From assembly GCA_041649015.1 (NCBI GenBank), contig JBAZNU010000001.1, forward strand, positions 310,001-374,000: a stretch of 64,000 nt of DNA. Direction: 5' to 3'. The stretch is from Ignavibacteria bacterium. Lineage in GTDB: Bacteria; Bacteroidota; Ignavibacteria; Tepidaquicellales; Tepidaquicellaceae. Made by a program: the position numbers and the translations under genes. Numbering within the stretch: position 1 is the stretch's first letter; every line of letters starts with the position of its first letter. The notes beneath the pieces are model-generated. The model saw only the letters and a program-made list of their open reading frames with translations. It was not told the origin of the DNA and ran no database searches. Below, piece by piece: positions 46,207 to 55,740 of this stretch.

Positions 46207-48480
46207 TCACTTTTCCACTTTCTTACTGCCCTTCCCCTTCTCCCCGCTTCCACTGTATGAATAATAGTAATAATAATTATTATAATAATAATATCCGTAC
46301 GCCTTTTTGAAAGAGAAATCATTCAAAACACATCCAAGCAGCTTATGGGAATTAATACTCTTTAATTTATTATATGTCTTGTAAAAAGCATCTTTGTTTG
46401 TTTTACCTGCCCGTGCAACCAGTATTGTGCCGTCTGTAATATTGAATAGTATCTCCGCATCTGTTACTGACATAAAAGGCGGAGAGTCAAGCATTACGAC
46501 ATCATATTGCATTTCGAGTTCCTTAAGCAATTTGTACATTTGCTCGGAGCCAAGTATTTCCGAGGGGTTCGGCGGAAGCGTCCCGCATGATATATAACTT
46601 AAATTCTTTGTTTCTGTTGTTCTTATTACATCTTTTAAATCAAAATCACTGAAAAATATGTCGCATAAACCGGGATATCTTTCCTGCTTAAATAATGTGT
46701 GAAGTTTGGGTTTACGAAAGTCACAGTCTATTATTAATGTTTTCTTGTCAGATAATGCAAATGTCATAGCAAGGTTACCGGAAACAGATGTTTTTCCCTC
46801 TCCCGGAACAGAGCTTGTTATCAACAGTGATTTGAATGATTCGTCTTTTGTTCGGGAATATTGTATTCTGGTTCTTAATGCTTTAAATGCTTCTGCAGCA
46901 GTGTTGTTCTTTGAATCCTGAATAAGTATTCGCTGTTCGCCGCTCCCATCCTTGAGTCCTTCCATTGACGGTATCCATGACAGCATGCTTACTCCCTGTT
47001 TTTCAAGCTGTTCAGGGTCTTTTATTGTACGGTCGAGAAAATCCCTTCCAAAAGCAAACCCAACCCCAATCGCTAATCCTATTGATATACCCATTAAAAT
47101 TATTTTCATTCGATCCGGTCCAACAGGTCCGAAATTTTCTATGCCCGGGTCAAGTATGAATGCATTTCCTATTCTTGCGCGTTCGTTAATTGATGCCTCC
47201 TGAAATTTTTCTTCAAGAATTAAATATAGCTTTTCGAGAGATTTTTGATTTCGTTCAAGTTTTGCATATTCAATAGTTTTTTCGGGAAGCTGATTAAATT
47301 CGTTTTCATATTTAGACAATATTCTCGAAATTATTTTGTTCTTTTCGTTTAAGGAGGTTAATGTTAATTTTGATTCAAGTATCTTATCTGTTAGTGTTAT
47401 CTTATCCTGCGGGGTTTTGGAAAGTATGCCGTCTTTTACAAAAACAACCTTTTCATCATAGCTTTTTTTTAACGGTGCAATTCTTTCATTGTACAATTTT
47501 TTAACTCTTTGCTTTGATTCTTCATCTTTTAATGTCGAAAGTTCTACATCCCTGTTTACTTCCAGCTCGGCAATCTTTTTTGTAAGACCCTCAACATACG
47601 ATGTATTAAACTGGTTATCAATATACTTTGTAAATTCCGGGTCAATCTTCTTAAGTTCCTCATTTAAAATCCCCAATGAACTATTTACTGCCCTTGTTTC
47701 GATTTCGGTATTGCTCTTCGCGGCATCATAAGTAGAAATATTATTAATTATTAGACCTGCCTGTGTAGTTACAGAAATTAAACCTGTCTGTTTTTGAAAA
47801 TCCTGAAGAGTAGCTTCAGCTATATTCAATTCGGAATATTTCTTCTCTTTTTCGTTTGCAAGGTAATTTTTGACAGCCGTTACATCAAGCCTTCCAATTA
47901 TTTTTGTGTACTCCTCAAAAACACTTGAATATGTTGTTGTTATTAATTTTGCCTCTTCAAAATTTGGATTTTCAGAAGAAATTAATAATAAATTTACTTT
48001 TTTATTTGGCTGCTCAAATTTTACCAAACCGCTTAACATTCTTCTTATTTCATTCTGTGTTGCTGCTTTTCTGGTGCCGTCTTCCAAAGTTATGATTAAT
48101 CTAGTAAACTCCTTTTTGCTTTCGAAATTTTTTATAGAATCAGAAAGCGCGTTTGCCACAAGATCACGAATATAGTAACTTTTCATAAGCTCAATCTGGT
48201 TCAGAATAAAAGTCTCTGTTTGATAGCTACTCATTTCACCACCCAATAAGTCTTCGGTTAGTATATTTCCTTTGGGATTGTCAATTTTCAACATAGCCGT
48301 TGATCGATATTGGTCTTTAAGGCTCATAGCATAAAAAATGGATACTACCGCTGAAATAATTAGTATTACTGATATAGGAATAATGTTTAGCAGTACTAAG
48401 TTTAAATAGTCCATAAACCCTTTTCCTTGAATCTCTTCCTGTAATTCTAAATTGTTTATATTATTTATATTTTGGTCCAT
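46207..48480 (-). CDS. wzc: Polysaccharide co-polymerase with tyrosine autokinase domain (Wzc type)
   Basis: 757 residues. An N-terminal Wzz domain with TM1 (about 33-53), a long coiled periplasmic part (200-430) and TM2 (about 458-478) precede the cytoplasmic BY-kinase. Walker A is SSVPGEGKTS (556-565), Walker A' TLIIDCDFRKP (581-591) and Walker B VVMLDSPP (661-668). The C-terminal tail (728-742) holds eleven tyrosines, the autophosphorylation cluster. Wzc controls chain length and export of capsule with an outer-membrane Wza. The gene directly follows (no gap) a small SLBB protein gene. A tyrosine phosphatase (Wzb) is not in view. Confidence 0.93.
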   Translation of the reverse strand: MDQNINNINNLELQEEIQGKGFMDYLNLVLLNIIPISVILIISAVVSIFYAMSLKDQYRSTAMLKIDNPKGNILTEDLLGGEMSSYQTETFILNQIELMKSYYIRDLVANALSDSIKNFESKKEFTRLIITLEDGTRKAATQNEIRRMLSGLVKFEQPNKKVNLLLISSENPNFEEAKLITTTYSSVFEEYTKIIGRLDVTAVKNYLANEKEKKYSELNIAEATLQDFQKQTGLISVTTQAGLIINNISTYDAAKSNTEIETRAVNSSLGILNEELKKIDPEFTKYIDNQFNTSYVEGLTKKIAELEVNRDVELSTLKDEESKQRVKKLYNERIAPLKKSYDEKVVFVKDGILSKTPQDKITLTDKILESKLTLTSLNEKNKIISRILSKYENEFNQLPEKTIEYAKLERNQKSLEKLYLILEEKFQEASINERARIGNAFILDPGIENFGPVGPDRMKIILMGISIGLAIGVGFAFGRDFLDRTIKDPEQLEKQGVSMLSWIPSMEGLKDGSGEQRILIQDSKNNTAAEAFKALRTRIQYSRTKDESFKSLLITSSVPGEGKTSVSGNLAMTFALSDKKTLIIDCDFRKPKLHTLFKQERYPGLCDIFFSDFDLKDVIRTTETKNLSYISCGTLPPNPSEILGSEQMYKLLKELEMQYDVVMLDSPPFMSVTDAEILFNITDGTILVARAGKTNKDAFYKTYNKLKSINSHKLLGCVLNDFSFKKAYGYYYYNNYYYYYSYSGSGEKGKGSKKVEK

Positions 48481-49008
48481 CTATTTTGTATAATTTAAGA
48501 TTGATACAATCAAAGTACCGATTGATACCAGTGGTGTAATTACTACAAGAACATCTTTTACTGTTTCCCAAGTCGTCATTTCGGGTTTTAGCGGTACTGC
48601 TATTACATCCCCGGGCTGGAGTACCGGGTTAATCTTGTCAACAACTGATACTGCATCATCTTTATACAAATCTGCATACTTTAGCAATATTACTTTGTTA
48701 TCTTTTAATTTCCCTGTCTTTTCGCTTGGTCTTATAAACTTAATATTATCTCCAATCCTGTCATTAATAAGACCGCCTGTTAAACTCATTATATCCAGAA
48801 AAGTAGTACCATCCGGCACCAAATATTTCCCCGGACTTTTCACTCCACCAAGTACAATGACTTCAATATTTACTTTGTCGGGGTCTGAATAATTGAAATA
48901 ATTCTGCCCGATCTTTTTAGTTTCAAACTCCCCTACGCGAGTGTCGTTCTGAGCAAATATAATCCCTGAAAACAACATCAATATTGCTATAATTTTAATT
49001 CTTTTCAC
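48481..49008 (-). CDS. Small SLBB-domain periplasmic protein (Wza-related)
   Basis: 175 residues. A signal peptide (1-19, ends IFAQ) is followed by VLGGVKSPGKYLVPDGTTFLDIM, a soluble-ligand-binding beta-grasp (SLBB) domain as in Wza. A hydrophobic C-terminal helix (about 148-170) could anchor it in a membrane. It lacks the poly-export domain and the outer-membrane helix of a full Wza, so the export channel itself may be encoded elsewhere. Its stop touches the wzc start, so both are one transcription unit. Confidence 0.82.
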   Translation of the reverse strand: MKRIKIIAILMLFSGIIFAQNDTRVGEFETKKIGQNYFNYSDPDKVNIEVIVLGGVKSPGKYLVPDGTTFLDIMSLTGGLINDRIGDNIKFIRPSEKTGKLKDNKVILLKYADLYKDDAVSVVDKINPVLQPGDVIAVPLKPEMTTWETVKDVLVVITPLVSIGTLIVSILNYTK

Positions 49009-49113
49009 TATTTTTATCTTATTTGTTCTTTAAATTTGTAAAATAAGTTTTTGTAAAATAAAGTTATACTGAATTATAACTTTATTAAAAATATAAAATC
49101 ACTAAAGACCTTA

Positions 49114-50193
49114 TCACCGTTCAACACTGTAATAACCTTTGTACCAGCTAATAAATTTACTAATACCTTCTTCCAATGAAATTCTTGGCTTAAATCCAAT
49201 CTCTTTTTCTAAGTCAATAACGTCTGCATTTGTCTGCAATACATCTCCCGCTTGTAATGGCAAGTATTTCTTTTTAGCTTTTTTCCTCATGCTGTGCTCT
49301 AAAACCTTAATAAAATACTTTAATTCAACAGGCTGAGAGTTCCCAATATTGTAAATTTTATAAGGTGCAATTGAATTTGAAGGATAAATTTTTTCTGTTT
49401 TCTTTTTCCGCTTTGGTATTCTTGTCATAACTTTTATCACCCCTTCAATTATATCATCAATGTACGTAAAATCTCTTTTCATTTTTCCGTAGTTATAGAC
49501 CTCAATTTCTTCTTCGTTAACAATAGCTTTTGCAAATTTAAAAATCGCCATATCCGGTCTTCCCCATGGTCCGTAAACTGTAAAAAACCTTAATCCGGTC
49601 GTTGGTAAATTGTACAAATAACTGTATGTATGTGCCATTAACTCATTTGCCTTTTTGGTTGCTGCGTACAAGCTTATCGGATGATCTGCGTTATCTCTCG
49701 TCGAAAGAGGCATTTTTGTATTGAGCCCATAAACACTTGATGTGCTCGCATACACAAGATGTTCAATACCATTATGCCTGCAGGCTTCCAGAATGTTTGC
49801 AAAACCAACTAAATTACTCTGTACATAAACATCAGGATTCGTTATTGAATACCTTACCCCAGGTTGTGCAGCAAGATTTACTACATAATTAAATTCTTCA
49901 TTCTCAAATAACTTAAATAAAGCCTTTTTGCCTGATATATCTATCTTTGTAAATCTGTAATTATCGTATTTATTACTTTTTATTATCCTGTTCTCTGTAA
50001 TATTCTTCTTTTCAATCCCTTTTTCTAAAAGCCTTGCGTATTTTAAATTAACATCGTAATAATCATTTATATTATCAAGTCCAACAACATTGTACTCTTC
50101 ATTGACAAGCCTCTCTACTAAATGATAACCTATAAACCCCGCTGCACCCGTAACCAGGACTTTGTCTCTATATTTCTTTCTGCTTTCCGCCAT
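49114..50193 (-). CDS. NAD-dependent sugar epimerase, UDP-glucuronate 4-epimerase type
   Basis: 359 residues. It is an extended SDR with VLVTGAAGFIGYHL for NAD, the catalytic STSSVYG...YAATKKANE pair (Ser and Tyr-x3-Lys), and LRFFTVYGPWGRPDMA. The last is typical of UDP-GlcA 4-epimerase (CapI/GAE). It would supply UDP-GalA. It lies 16 bases after the next epimerase gene, so the two are probably co-transcribed. Confidence 0.85.
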   Translation of the reverse strand: MAESRKKYRDKVLVTGAAGFIGYHLVERLVNEEYNVVGLDNINDYYDVNLKYARLLEKGIEKKNITENRIIKSNKYDNYRFTKIDISGKKALFKLFENEEFNYVVNLAAQPGVRYSITNPDVYVQSNLVGFANILEACRHNGIEHLVYASTSSVYGLNTKMPLSTRDNADHPISLYAATKKANELMAHTYSYLYNLPTTGLRFFTVYGPWGRPDMAIFKFAKAIVNEEEIEVYNYGKMKRDFTYIDDIIEGVIKVMTRIPKRKKKTEKIYPSNSIAPYKIYNIGNSQPVELKYFIKVLEHSMRKKAKKKYLPLQAGDVLQTNADVIDLEKEIGFKPRISLEEGISKFISWYKGYYSVER

Positions 50194-50209
50194 TCTGTCT
50201 CTTTTCTTA

Positions 50210-51130
50210 TCAGCCTTGAGCTACAAGCTTTCTAAGTCCCTGATCAAAACTAACACACGGTTCCCAGCCAAAGGTTTTACTGATTAAAGAAATGTTCGCG
50301 AAGGAATGCTCTATGTCGCCTTTTCTTCTTTCAACATATAAGGGTTTTACATTTTTTCCAAGTAAAGTGTTTATTTGTTCAACAAGATAGTTCAGCTCTA
50401 TCTGGTCGTGACAGGCGGCGTTCATTAAGAGTCCCGGCTCGCATTCTTTTGTGGCTGCAAGAAGATTTGCTTCGACGACGTTTGCAACATACGTAAAATC
50501 TCTTGTCTGCTTGCCGTCTCCGTAGATAGCCGGTCTTTCGTCATTGGAAATCATTTTTATGAACTTCGGGATTACTGCGGAATACTGGGAATTCGGGTCC
50601 TGCCTTGGTCCGAATACGTTGAAGTATCTAAGTGCAACGGTATGAAGTCCGTACACCTTCGCAAATACTCTGCAGTATTTCTCTCCTGCAAGTTTGCTGA
50701 CAGCATAAGGCGATAACGGATTCGGCGTCATTCCTTCGTGTTTCGGCAGTTCGGGTGTATCGCCGTAAATTGACGATGACGACGCAAAAACAAACCTTTT
50801 CACTCCTGCTTCTTTTGAGGCATCAAGCATGTTCAGTGTTCCGCCGACATTCACTTCGTTTGAAGTAATCGGGTCATTTATTGAACGAGGAACAGACGGC
50901 AATGCTGCCTGATGAAGTACTACATCAATTCCCGCCACCGCCTGCTTAACGATATGGTAGCTTCTGATGTCCCCTTCAATAAGTTCGACATCCTTCCCGA
51001 ATTCTTTCAAATTTTCCCTCTTACCCGTTGAAAAATTGTCAAGAACCCGGACTTTTTCGCCGCGTTTGAGTAATTCCTCTACGATGTTGCTGCCGATGAA
51101 GCCAGCGCCGCCGGTGACTAGGTAGTGCAT
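50210..51130 (-). CDS. UDP-N-acetylglucosamine 4-epimerase-like SDR (copy A)
   Basis: 306 residues. LVTGGAGFIGSNIVEEL for NAD binding, ASSSSIYGDTPELPK and PYAVSKLAGEKY for the Ser-Tyr-Lys catalytic set, and RYFNVFGPRQDPNSQY are typical of WbpP/GalE-type epimerases. Copy B at 53778-54701 is almost identical over the first 285 or so residues and differs only at the end. The 5' flank is also shared. The natural C-terminus here (RKLVAQG) is probably ancestral, because copy B ends in repeat-encoded residues. Confidence 0.88.
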   Translation of the reverse strand: MHYLVTGGAGFIGSNIVEELLKRGEKVRVLDNFSTGKRENLKEFGKDVELIEGDIRSYHIVKQAVAGIDVVLHQAALPSVPRSINDPITSNEVNVGGTLNMLDASKEAGVKRFVFASSSSIYGDTPELPKHEGMTPNPLSPYAVSKLAGEKYCRVFAKVYGLHTVALRYFNVFGPRQDPNSQYSAVIPKFIKMISNDERPAIYGDGKQTRDFTYVANVVEANLLAATKECEPGLLMNAACHDQIELNYLVEQINTLLGKNVKPLYVERRKGDIEHSFANISLISKTFGWEPCVSFDQGLRKLVAQG

Positions 51131-51139
51131 TTTTATTCG

Positions 51140-51420
51140 TTAATAGTTAATTGTAAATTGTTTTGTAAACTGTGAACTGTGAACTGTGACGAAAGAACCG
51201 TAAACTGTAAACTGTGAACTGTGAGAACCGTAAACTGTGAACTGTGAACTGTAAGCTGTAAACTGTGAGAACCGTGAAAACAGTGAACTGTGAGCTGTAA
51301 GAGCTGTGAGCTGTGAACTGTGAGCTGTAAGAGCTGTAAACTGTGAGCTGTGAGCTGTAAGAGCTGTAAACTGTAAACTGTGAGCTGTGAGCTGTGAACT
51401 GTTCATTGTTTACTGATTAC
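51140..51420. repeat. 7-bp repeat array, GTGAACT/GTAAGCT dialect
   Basis: About 280 bases of ACTGTGA ACTGTGA GCTGTAA heptamers with AAGAGCTGT punctuation, between S23 copy 3 and epimerase copy A. Relative to the 55.4-kb array the units are closer to the reverse orientation. The open frame on the minus strand here is an artefact of the repeat. Confidence 0.9.
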
Positions 51421-51771
51421 TGATTTCAAAAGACCGGAAAGCATCTTCCTGATATCATACAACTTTTCAAGAATTGTGTTCATTTGTTCTTCACCGATGT
51501 ATTTCAGGTTCTTACAGATAAAAATCTGCGTTTCGAGCTCTGAACTGCTTCCCATTGCTATATACAAAAACTGAATGAACTCTTTATCATGATTTCTTCC
51601 TGCCCCTTCAGCGATATTTGAGGGTATTGATACTGCTGCCCTTCTTATCTGGTTTGTTATACCATAAATTTCCTCTTTCGGGAAACTTTTAGTAATTTCA
51701 TATATTTCGGCTACTAAATCAATGCTTTTTTTCCAGACATCCAGATCTTTATGTGTTCTTATTTTTTCCAT
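51403..51771 (-). CDS. Four-helix bundle protein (S23 family), copy 3
   Basis: 122 residues, complete. It starts MEKIRTHKDLDVWKKSID and has YGITNQIRRAAVSIPSNIAEGAGR and LYIAMGSSSELETQIFI. It is the intact relative of the broken copy at 54973-55341, with which it shares length and most of its sequence. Arrays flank both ends, and the final residues (VISKQ) border the array. Confidence 0.88.
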   Translation of the reverse strand: MEKIRTHKDLDVWKKSIDLVAEIYEITKSFPKEEIYGITNQIRRAAVSIPSNIAEGAGRNHDKEFIQFLYIAMGSSSELETQIFICKNLKYIGEEQMNTILEKLYDIRKMLSGLLKSVISKQ

Positions 51772-51784
51772 TCTTTATTCTTCC

Positions 51785-52022
51785 TATTACTTGTTACGGG
51801 TTACGTGTTACGGATTACGTGTTACGTGTTACATGTTACGGGTTACTTGTTACTTGTCACGTGTTACTTGTTACTTGTTACGCATTACGTGTCACGTGTC
51901 ACTTGTTACGCATTACGTGTCACATGTCACTCGTCACGTGTTACGTGTTACGTGTCACGTGTTAAGTGTTACGCATTGCGTGTCACGCGTCACGGGTTAC
52001 GCGTTACGGGTTACGGTTCTTA
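51785..52022. repeat. 7-bp repeat array, TTACGTG/TTACGGG dialect
   Basis: About 235 bases of GTTACGT, GTTACGG, GTCACGT and GTTACTT heptamers between the AlbA_2 gene's C-terminus and S23 copy 3. It ends CGGTTCTTATCAGCTATCAG, again with a TTCTTA word, and encodes the last residues (DKNRNP) and stop of the AlbA_2 gene. Confidence 0.9.
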
Positions 52023-53461
52023 TCAGCTATCAGATAATATCCTCCAGCTTTTTTACTACCTCGCCGCTCGATTAATTTTTTTGCTACAAAATATTTTATA
52101 TATCTGTCTAGAGTATCAATTGGTATTTTTGTTTCTTCTGCTATACGTTTAATTTGTACTCCGGGATTTTCGTTTATAAGTTTAAGGGTTTGAATTTGGC
52201 GGTCATTTAATCCGTCATTTAATCCGTCATTTAATCCGTCATTTAATCCGTCATTTAATCCGTCATTTACTTGTTTGGTTTCAAAAAAACGCTTCCCTAA
52301 TGGTACTCTTGTTATAAATATATCCTGTTCTAAAAACTCAATATCTTCGCTACCCGAGTATGCTTTAGAGTATTTGTAAACTTTTCTTATCCCTGTTCCC
52401 AATTCTTCTGAACGTCCCATTTGGGTAAAGAACTGCGCTATATGTGGGTTTTTAGGAAATGGTTCTAAATTGGAAAGATTTATTTGTCCATAACTGTGTG
52501 GTTTATTGGCATTTTTAACTTCCACTCTGTTGTGGTAAATTGTAAAAGTTGAGGGAAAAGCATTAGTGTATTCCCTGTGAATTAATAAATTAACAATCAC
52601 TTCTCTGAAAATGGTATCTCTAAGTGAAATCCTCTGTGTCCCTTCAAGATAAAATCTGTCGGGTAAATGCTTTGCAATAAAGTTCATCATTTTATCATAT
52701 GCTTCTATTAAATTACAGCGGATGTTTTCACGGTCATCATAACGCTCGATATCCCTTACTCGTAAAAGCACGTCTATTTTATAATGAGGTAAAACACTGT
52801 TTATTGTTTCGGGTTTCCCGAAAAGCAATAATGCTGACATTGTGAATCCTTCTAAACCCGTAGCCATATCTTTTCTAAAAAGTCCGGCAGTCCTGAAAAA
52901 CTCATCATTGTTCAATTCGTTCCATGGATGCTCAGGTCGTTGGATTTTGATTATTTTCCTGACTCTGTCAACAATACCTTCAGCGAAATCAGAAGTGAAG
53001 AGAAAAGGGTATATAGTGTTTTCAGAATACAATGAATTTTTGTTTAAATATAAGTTCTTTATCTGTTCACTTGATGTAATTTCAAAGTCTCCATCCATTC
53101 CGCGGTCAAATATTTTGCTGTTACATTTATGTACCTGCGATGAGATAGGAACATATATATGTATCAATGTTTTATCTTTGTATTTTATAATTTCGGCATT
53201 CAAGAGAAATACAGGGGAAAGTTTTTGTGGATTATTGCTTAGGTTTACAATGTCTTTACATAACTTTTCTGTCTTTTCCGGGATTATTCCCTCTATTGTT
53301 TTGTCGTCTTTTATGCCTAATAAAATTGACCCCCCATTTCGATTAAGGAATGCACATACAGTTTCAAATAAATTTGACGGAAGGTCTTCTTTCGCTCTTT
53401 TAAATTCGACTGAGATGCCTTCTCCTTGTTTTATAATCCTATTTATTTTCCTAACATTCAA
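52004..53461 (-). CDS. AlbA_2 (Schlafen-like) ATP-dependent regulator with winged helix
   Basis: 485 residues. The N-terminal AlbA_2/divergent-AAA domain (about 10-120) has ISVEFKRAKEDLP and NGGSILLGIKDD. The middle has REVIVNLLIHREYTN and GRSEELGTGIRKV, the GHKL-like ATP-binding HATPase_c_4 part, and the C-terminus is a winged helix (GVQIKRIAEETKIPIDTLDRY). Five NDGL tetrapeptides (12-bp repeats) separate it from the winged helix, a pattern common in this family. Such proteins are predicted transcription regulators or defence-related; the function here is unknown. The gene sits between the two copies of the epimerase-S23 duplication. Confidence 0.85.
   Translation of the reverse strand: MNVRKINRIIKQGEGISVEFKRAKEDLPSNLFETVCAFLNRNGGSILLGIKDDKTIEGIIPEKTEKLCKDIVNLSNNPQKLSPVFLLNAEIIKYKDKTLIHIYVPISSQVHKCNSKIFDRGMDGDFEITSSEQIKNLYLNKNSLYSENTIYPFLFTSDFAEGIVDRVRKIIKIQRPEHPWNELNNDEFFRTAGLFRKDMATGLEGFTMSALLLFGKPETINSVLPHYKIDVLLRVRDIERYDDRENIRCNLIEAYDKMMNFIAKHLPDRFYLEGTQRISLRDTIFREVIVNLLIHREYTNAFPSTFTIYHNRVEVKNANKPHSYGQINLSNLEPFPKNPHIAQFFTQMGRSEELGTGIRKVYKYSKAYSGSEDIEFLEQDIFITRVPLGKRFFETKQVNDGLNDGLNDGLNDGLNDGLNDRQIQTLKLINENPGVQIKRIAEETKIPIDTLDRYIKYFVAKKLIERRGSKKAGGYYLIADKNRNP
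52196..52268. repeat. 12-bp tandem repeat inside the AlbA_2 gene (NDGL units)
   Basis: TCATTTAATCCG repeats five to six times, encoding NDGL on the minus strand. A related 12-bp repeat encoding NERI/NEEI occurs in the broken relative at 57.9-58.1 kb. Confidence 0.88.
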
Positions 53462-53483
53462 ATAATCTTGATTGTATATATTG

Positions 53484-53805
53484 TGAGAGCCGTGACTGTA
53501 AGAGCCGTGAATCGTTTCACGTGTTACGTGTCACGTGTTTCTCGTCAATCGTCACGTGTCACGCGTCACGGGTTACGCTTCACGGGTTACGCGTCACGGG
53601 TTACGCGTCACGGGTTACGTGTCACTGTTCTTAAAGTCACGGGTTACGCGTCACGGGTTACGTGTCACGGGTTACGCGTCACGGGTTACGCGTCACTGTT
53701 CTTAAGGTCACGGGTTACGCGTCACGGGTTACGTGTCACGGGTTACGCGTCACGGGTTACGTGTCACGTGTTACGCGTTACGTGTTACGCATTACGAGCA
53801 AAGCT
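53484..53805. repeat. 7-bp repeat array, TCACGGGTTACGCG dialect
   Basis: About 320 bases of TCACGGG, TTACGCG and TTACGTG heptamers with two CACTGTTCTTAA punctuation marks that keep the phase of seven. Its right end supplies the last codons and stop of epimerase copy B. Confidence 0.92.
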
Positions 53806-54701
53806 AACCCCTGATCAAAACTAACGCTCGGTCGCCAGCTAAACACCTTCTCAATAAGAGAAATGTTGGCGAAGGAATGCTCGATGTCGCCTTTTCTTCT
53901 TTCGACGTATTGTGGTTTTATATTCTTTCCGAGTAATGTGTTTATTTGTTCAACGAGATAGTTTAGCTCTATTTGGTCGTTACAGGCGGCGTTCATTACG
54001 AGTCCCGGCTCGCATTCTTTTGTTGCTGCAAGAAGATTTGCTTCGACAACGTTTGCGACATAAGTAAAATCTCTTGTCTGCTTGCCGTCTCCGTAAATAG
54101 TAGGTCTTTCGTCATTTGATATCATTTTTATGAACTTCGGAATTACTGCGGAATACTGGGAATTCGGGTCCTGCCTTGGTCCGAATACGTTGAAGTATCT
54201 TAGTGCAACGGTATGAAGTCCGTACACCTTTGCAAATACTCTGCAATATTTCTCTCCTGCAAGCTTGCTTACCGCATAAGGCGATAACGGATTCGGCGTC
54301 ATTCCTTCGTGTTTCGGCAGTTCTGGTGTATCGCCGTATATTGACGATGACGACGCAAACACAAACCTTTTCACTCCTGCTTCTTTTGAGGCATCGAGCA
54401 TGTTCAGTGTTCCGCCGACGTTCACTTCGTTTGAAGTTATAGGGTCGTTAATCGACCTCGGCACGGACGGCAATGCTGCCTGATGAAGCACAACATCAAT
54501 TCCGGCTACTGCCTGCTTCACAATATGATAACTCCTTATATCCCCCTCAATCAGCTCTACATCCTTCCCGAATTCTTTCAGGTTTTCCCTTTTTCCCGTT
54601 GAGAAATTATCTAGAACGCGTACTTTTTCGCCGCGTTTCAGCAATTCCTCCACTATATTGCTGCCGATGAAGCCGGCGCCGCCGGTGACTAGGTAGTGCA
54701 T
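53778..54701 (-). CDS. UDP-N-acetylglucosamine 4-epimerase-like SDR (copy B)
   Basis: 307 residues, same motifs as copy A (GGAGFIGSN, SSSSIYGDTPE, YAVSKLAGEKY). Protein differences from copy A are few until about residue 275, then the C-terminus diverges (FSWRPSVSFDQGLALLVMRNT). The final residues MRNT and the TAA stop are written in array heptamers, so the original 3' end was lost and replaced. The catalytic core is intact, so it is probably active. It is part of a segmental duplication with an S23 gene upstream. Confidence 0.85.
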   Translation of the reverse strand: MHYLVTGGAGFIGSNIVEELLKRGEKVRVLDNFSTGKRENLKEFGKDVELIEGDIRSYHIVKQAVAGIDVVLHQAALPSVPRSINDPITSNEVNVGGTLNMLDASKEAGVKRFVFASSSSIYGDTPELPKHEGMTPNPLSPYAVSKLAGEKYCRVFAKVYGLHTVALRYFNVFGPRQDPNSQYSAVIPKFIKMISNDERPTIYGDGKQTRDFTYVANVVEANLLAATKECEPGLVMNAACNDQIELNYLVEQINTLLGKNIKPQYVERRKGDIEHSFANISLIEKVFSWRPSVSFDQGLALLVMRNT

Positions 54702-54714
54702 TTTTATTCGTTAA

Positions 54715-54972
54715 TAGTTAATTGTTTTGTGAACTGTGAACTGTAAGCTGTAAACAGTAAACGGAAGAACTGTAAAAACAGTGAATAGTAAACAGTGAGT
54801 TGTGAGCTGTGAAAGCTTAAAAAATTTAAAAATGAATGAGTTTGTGATTTTTGATTATTCACTATATATATTATTTGTTTCTTTAAAATTTGTTAAATAT
54901 ATTAATTTTATTTGATAGTTGATAGTTGATAGTTTTAAGAACTGTGAACTGTGAGCTGTTACCGCTTACTGC
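54715..54972. repeat. 7-bp repeat array remnants, GTGAACT dialect
   Basis: ACTGTGAACTGTAAGCTGTAAAC heptamers (54727-54810), a unique AT-rich stretch (54815-54905), then GATAGTTGATAGTTTTAAGAAC and GCTTACTGCTTACAG heptamers. It corresponds in position to the 51.14-51.42 kb array of copy A but has diverged strongly. Confidence 0.8.
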
Positions 54973-55341
54973 TTACAGCTTACGGCTTACGGCTTTTAAA
55001 AGACCAGAAAGCATTTTCCTGATATCATACAACTTTTCAAGTATTGTGTTCATTTGTTCTTCACCCATTTATTTCAGGTTCTTACAGATAAAAATCTGCG
55101 TTTCAAGTTCTGAACTGCTTCCCATCGCTATATACAAAAATTGTATGAACTCTTTATCATGATTTCTTCCTGCCCCTTCAGCGATATTAGATGGTATTGA
55201 TACTGCTGACCTTCTTATCTGATTAGTTAGTCCGTATATTTCTTCTTTTGGAAAACTTTTAGTAATTTCATATATTTCTGATACTAAATCAATGCTCTTT
55301 TTCCAGACTTCCAGGTCTTTGTGTGTTTTTATGTTTTCCAT
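54973..55341 (-). pseudogene. Four-helix bundle protein (S23 family), copy 4, nonsense mutant
   Basis: Same 123-codon length as copy 3 and mostly the same sequence (MENIKTHKDLEVWKKSID at the start). A single change turns the Tyr codon of LKYIGEEQ into TAA (LK-stop-MGEEQMNTIL), cutting the product to 90 residues and removing the last helix. Downstream the frame is intact to a TAA in the array. It pairs with epimerase copy B as the duplicate of the copy 3 / copy A block. Confidence 0.88.
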
Positions 55342-55369
55342 GTTTTGCTATTTGCTTTGTTTTTATGCT

Positions 55370-55740
55370 CTTTTTGCTTCTATTTACTGTTCACTGTTCA
55401 CTGCTCACGGTTCACTGTTTACTGCTTACTGTTTACTGTTCACTGTTCACTGTTTACTGCTCACGGTTCACTGTTTACTGTTTACTGTTTACTGCTCTTC
55501 ACTGTTTACTGCTTACTGTTTACTGCTCACGGTTCACTGTTTACTGTTTACTGTTTACTGCTCTTCACTGTTTACTGCTCACGGTTCACTGTTTACTGCT
55601 CACTGTTTACTGTTTACTGTTTACTGCTCACGGTTCACTGTTTACTGCTCACGGTTCACTGTTTACTGCTCACTGTTCACTGTTTACTGCTCACGGTTCA
55701 CTGTTTACTGCTCACGGTTCACTGTTTACGGTTTTTCAAA
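55370..55740. repeat. 7-bp repeat array, ACTGTTT/ACTGCTCACGGTTC dialect
   Basis: About 365 bases of ACTGTTT, ACTGTTC, ACTGCTC and ACGGTTC heptamers with two ACTGCTCTTC marks. It is open in all three plus-strand frames, which generates long spurious ORFs with period-seven peptides. It supplies the TAA of the AbiEii gene. Confidence 0.93.
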
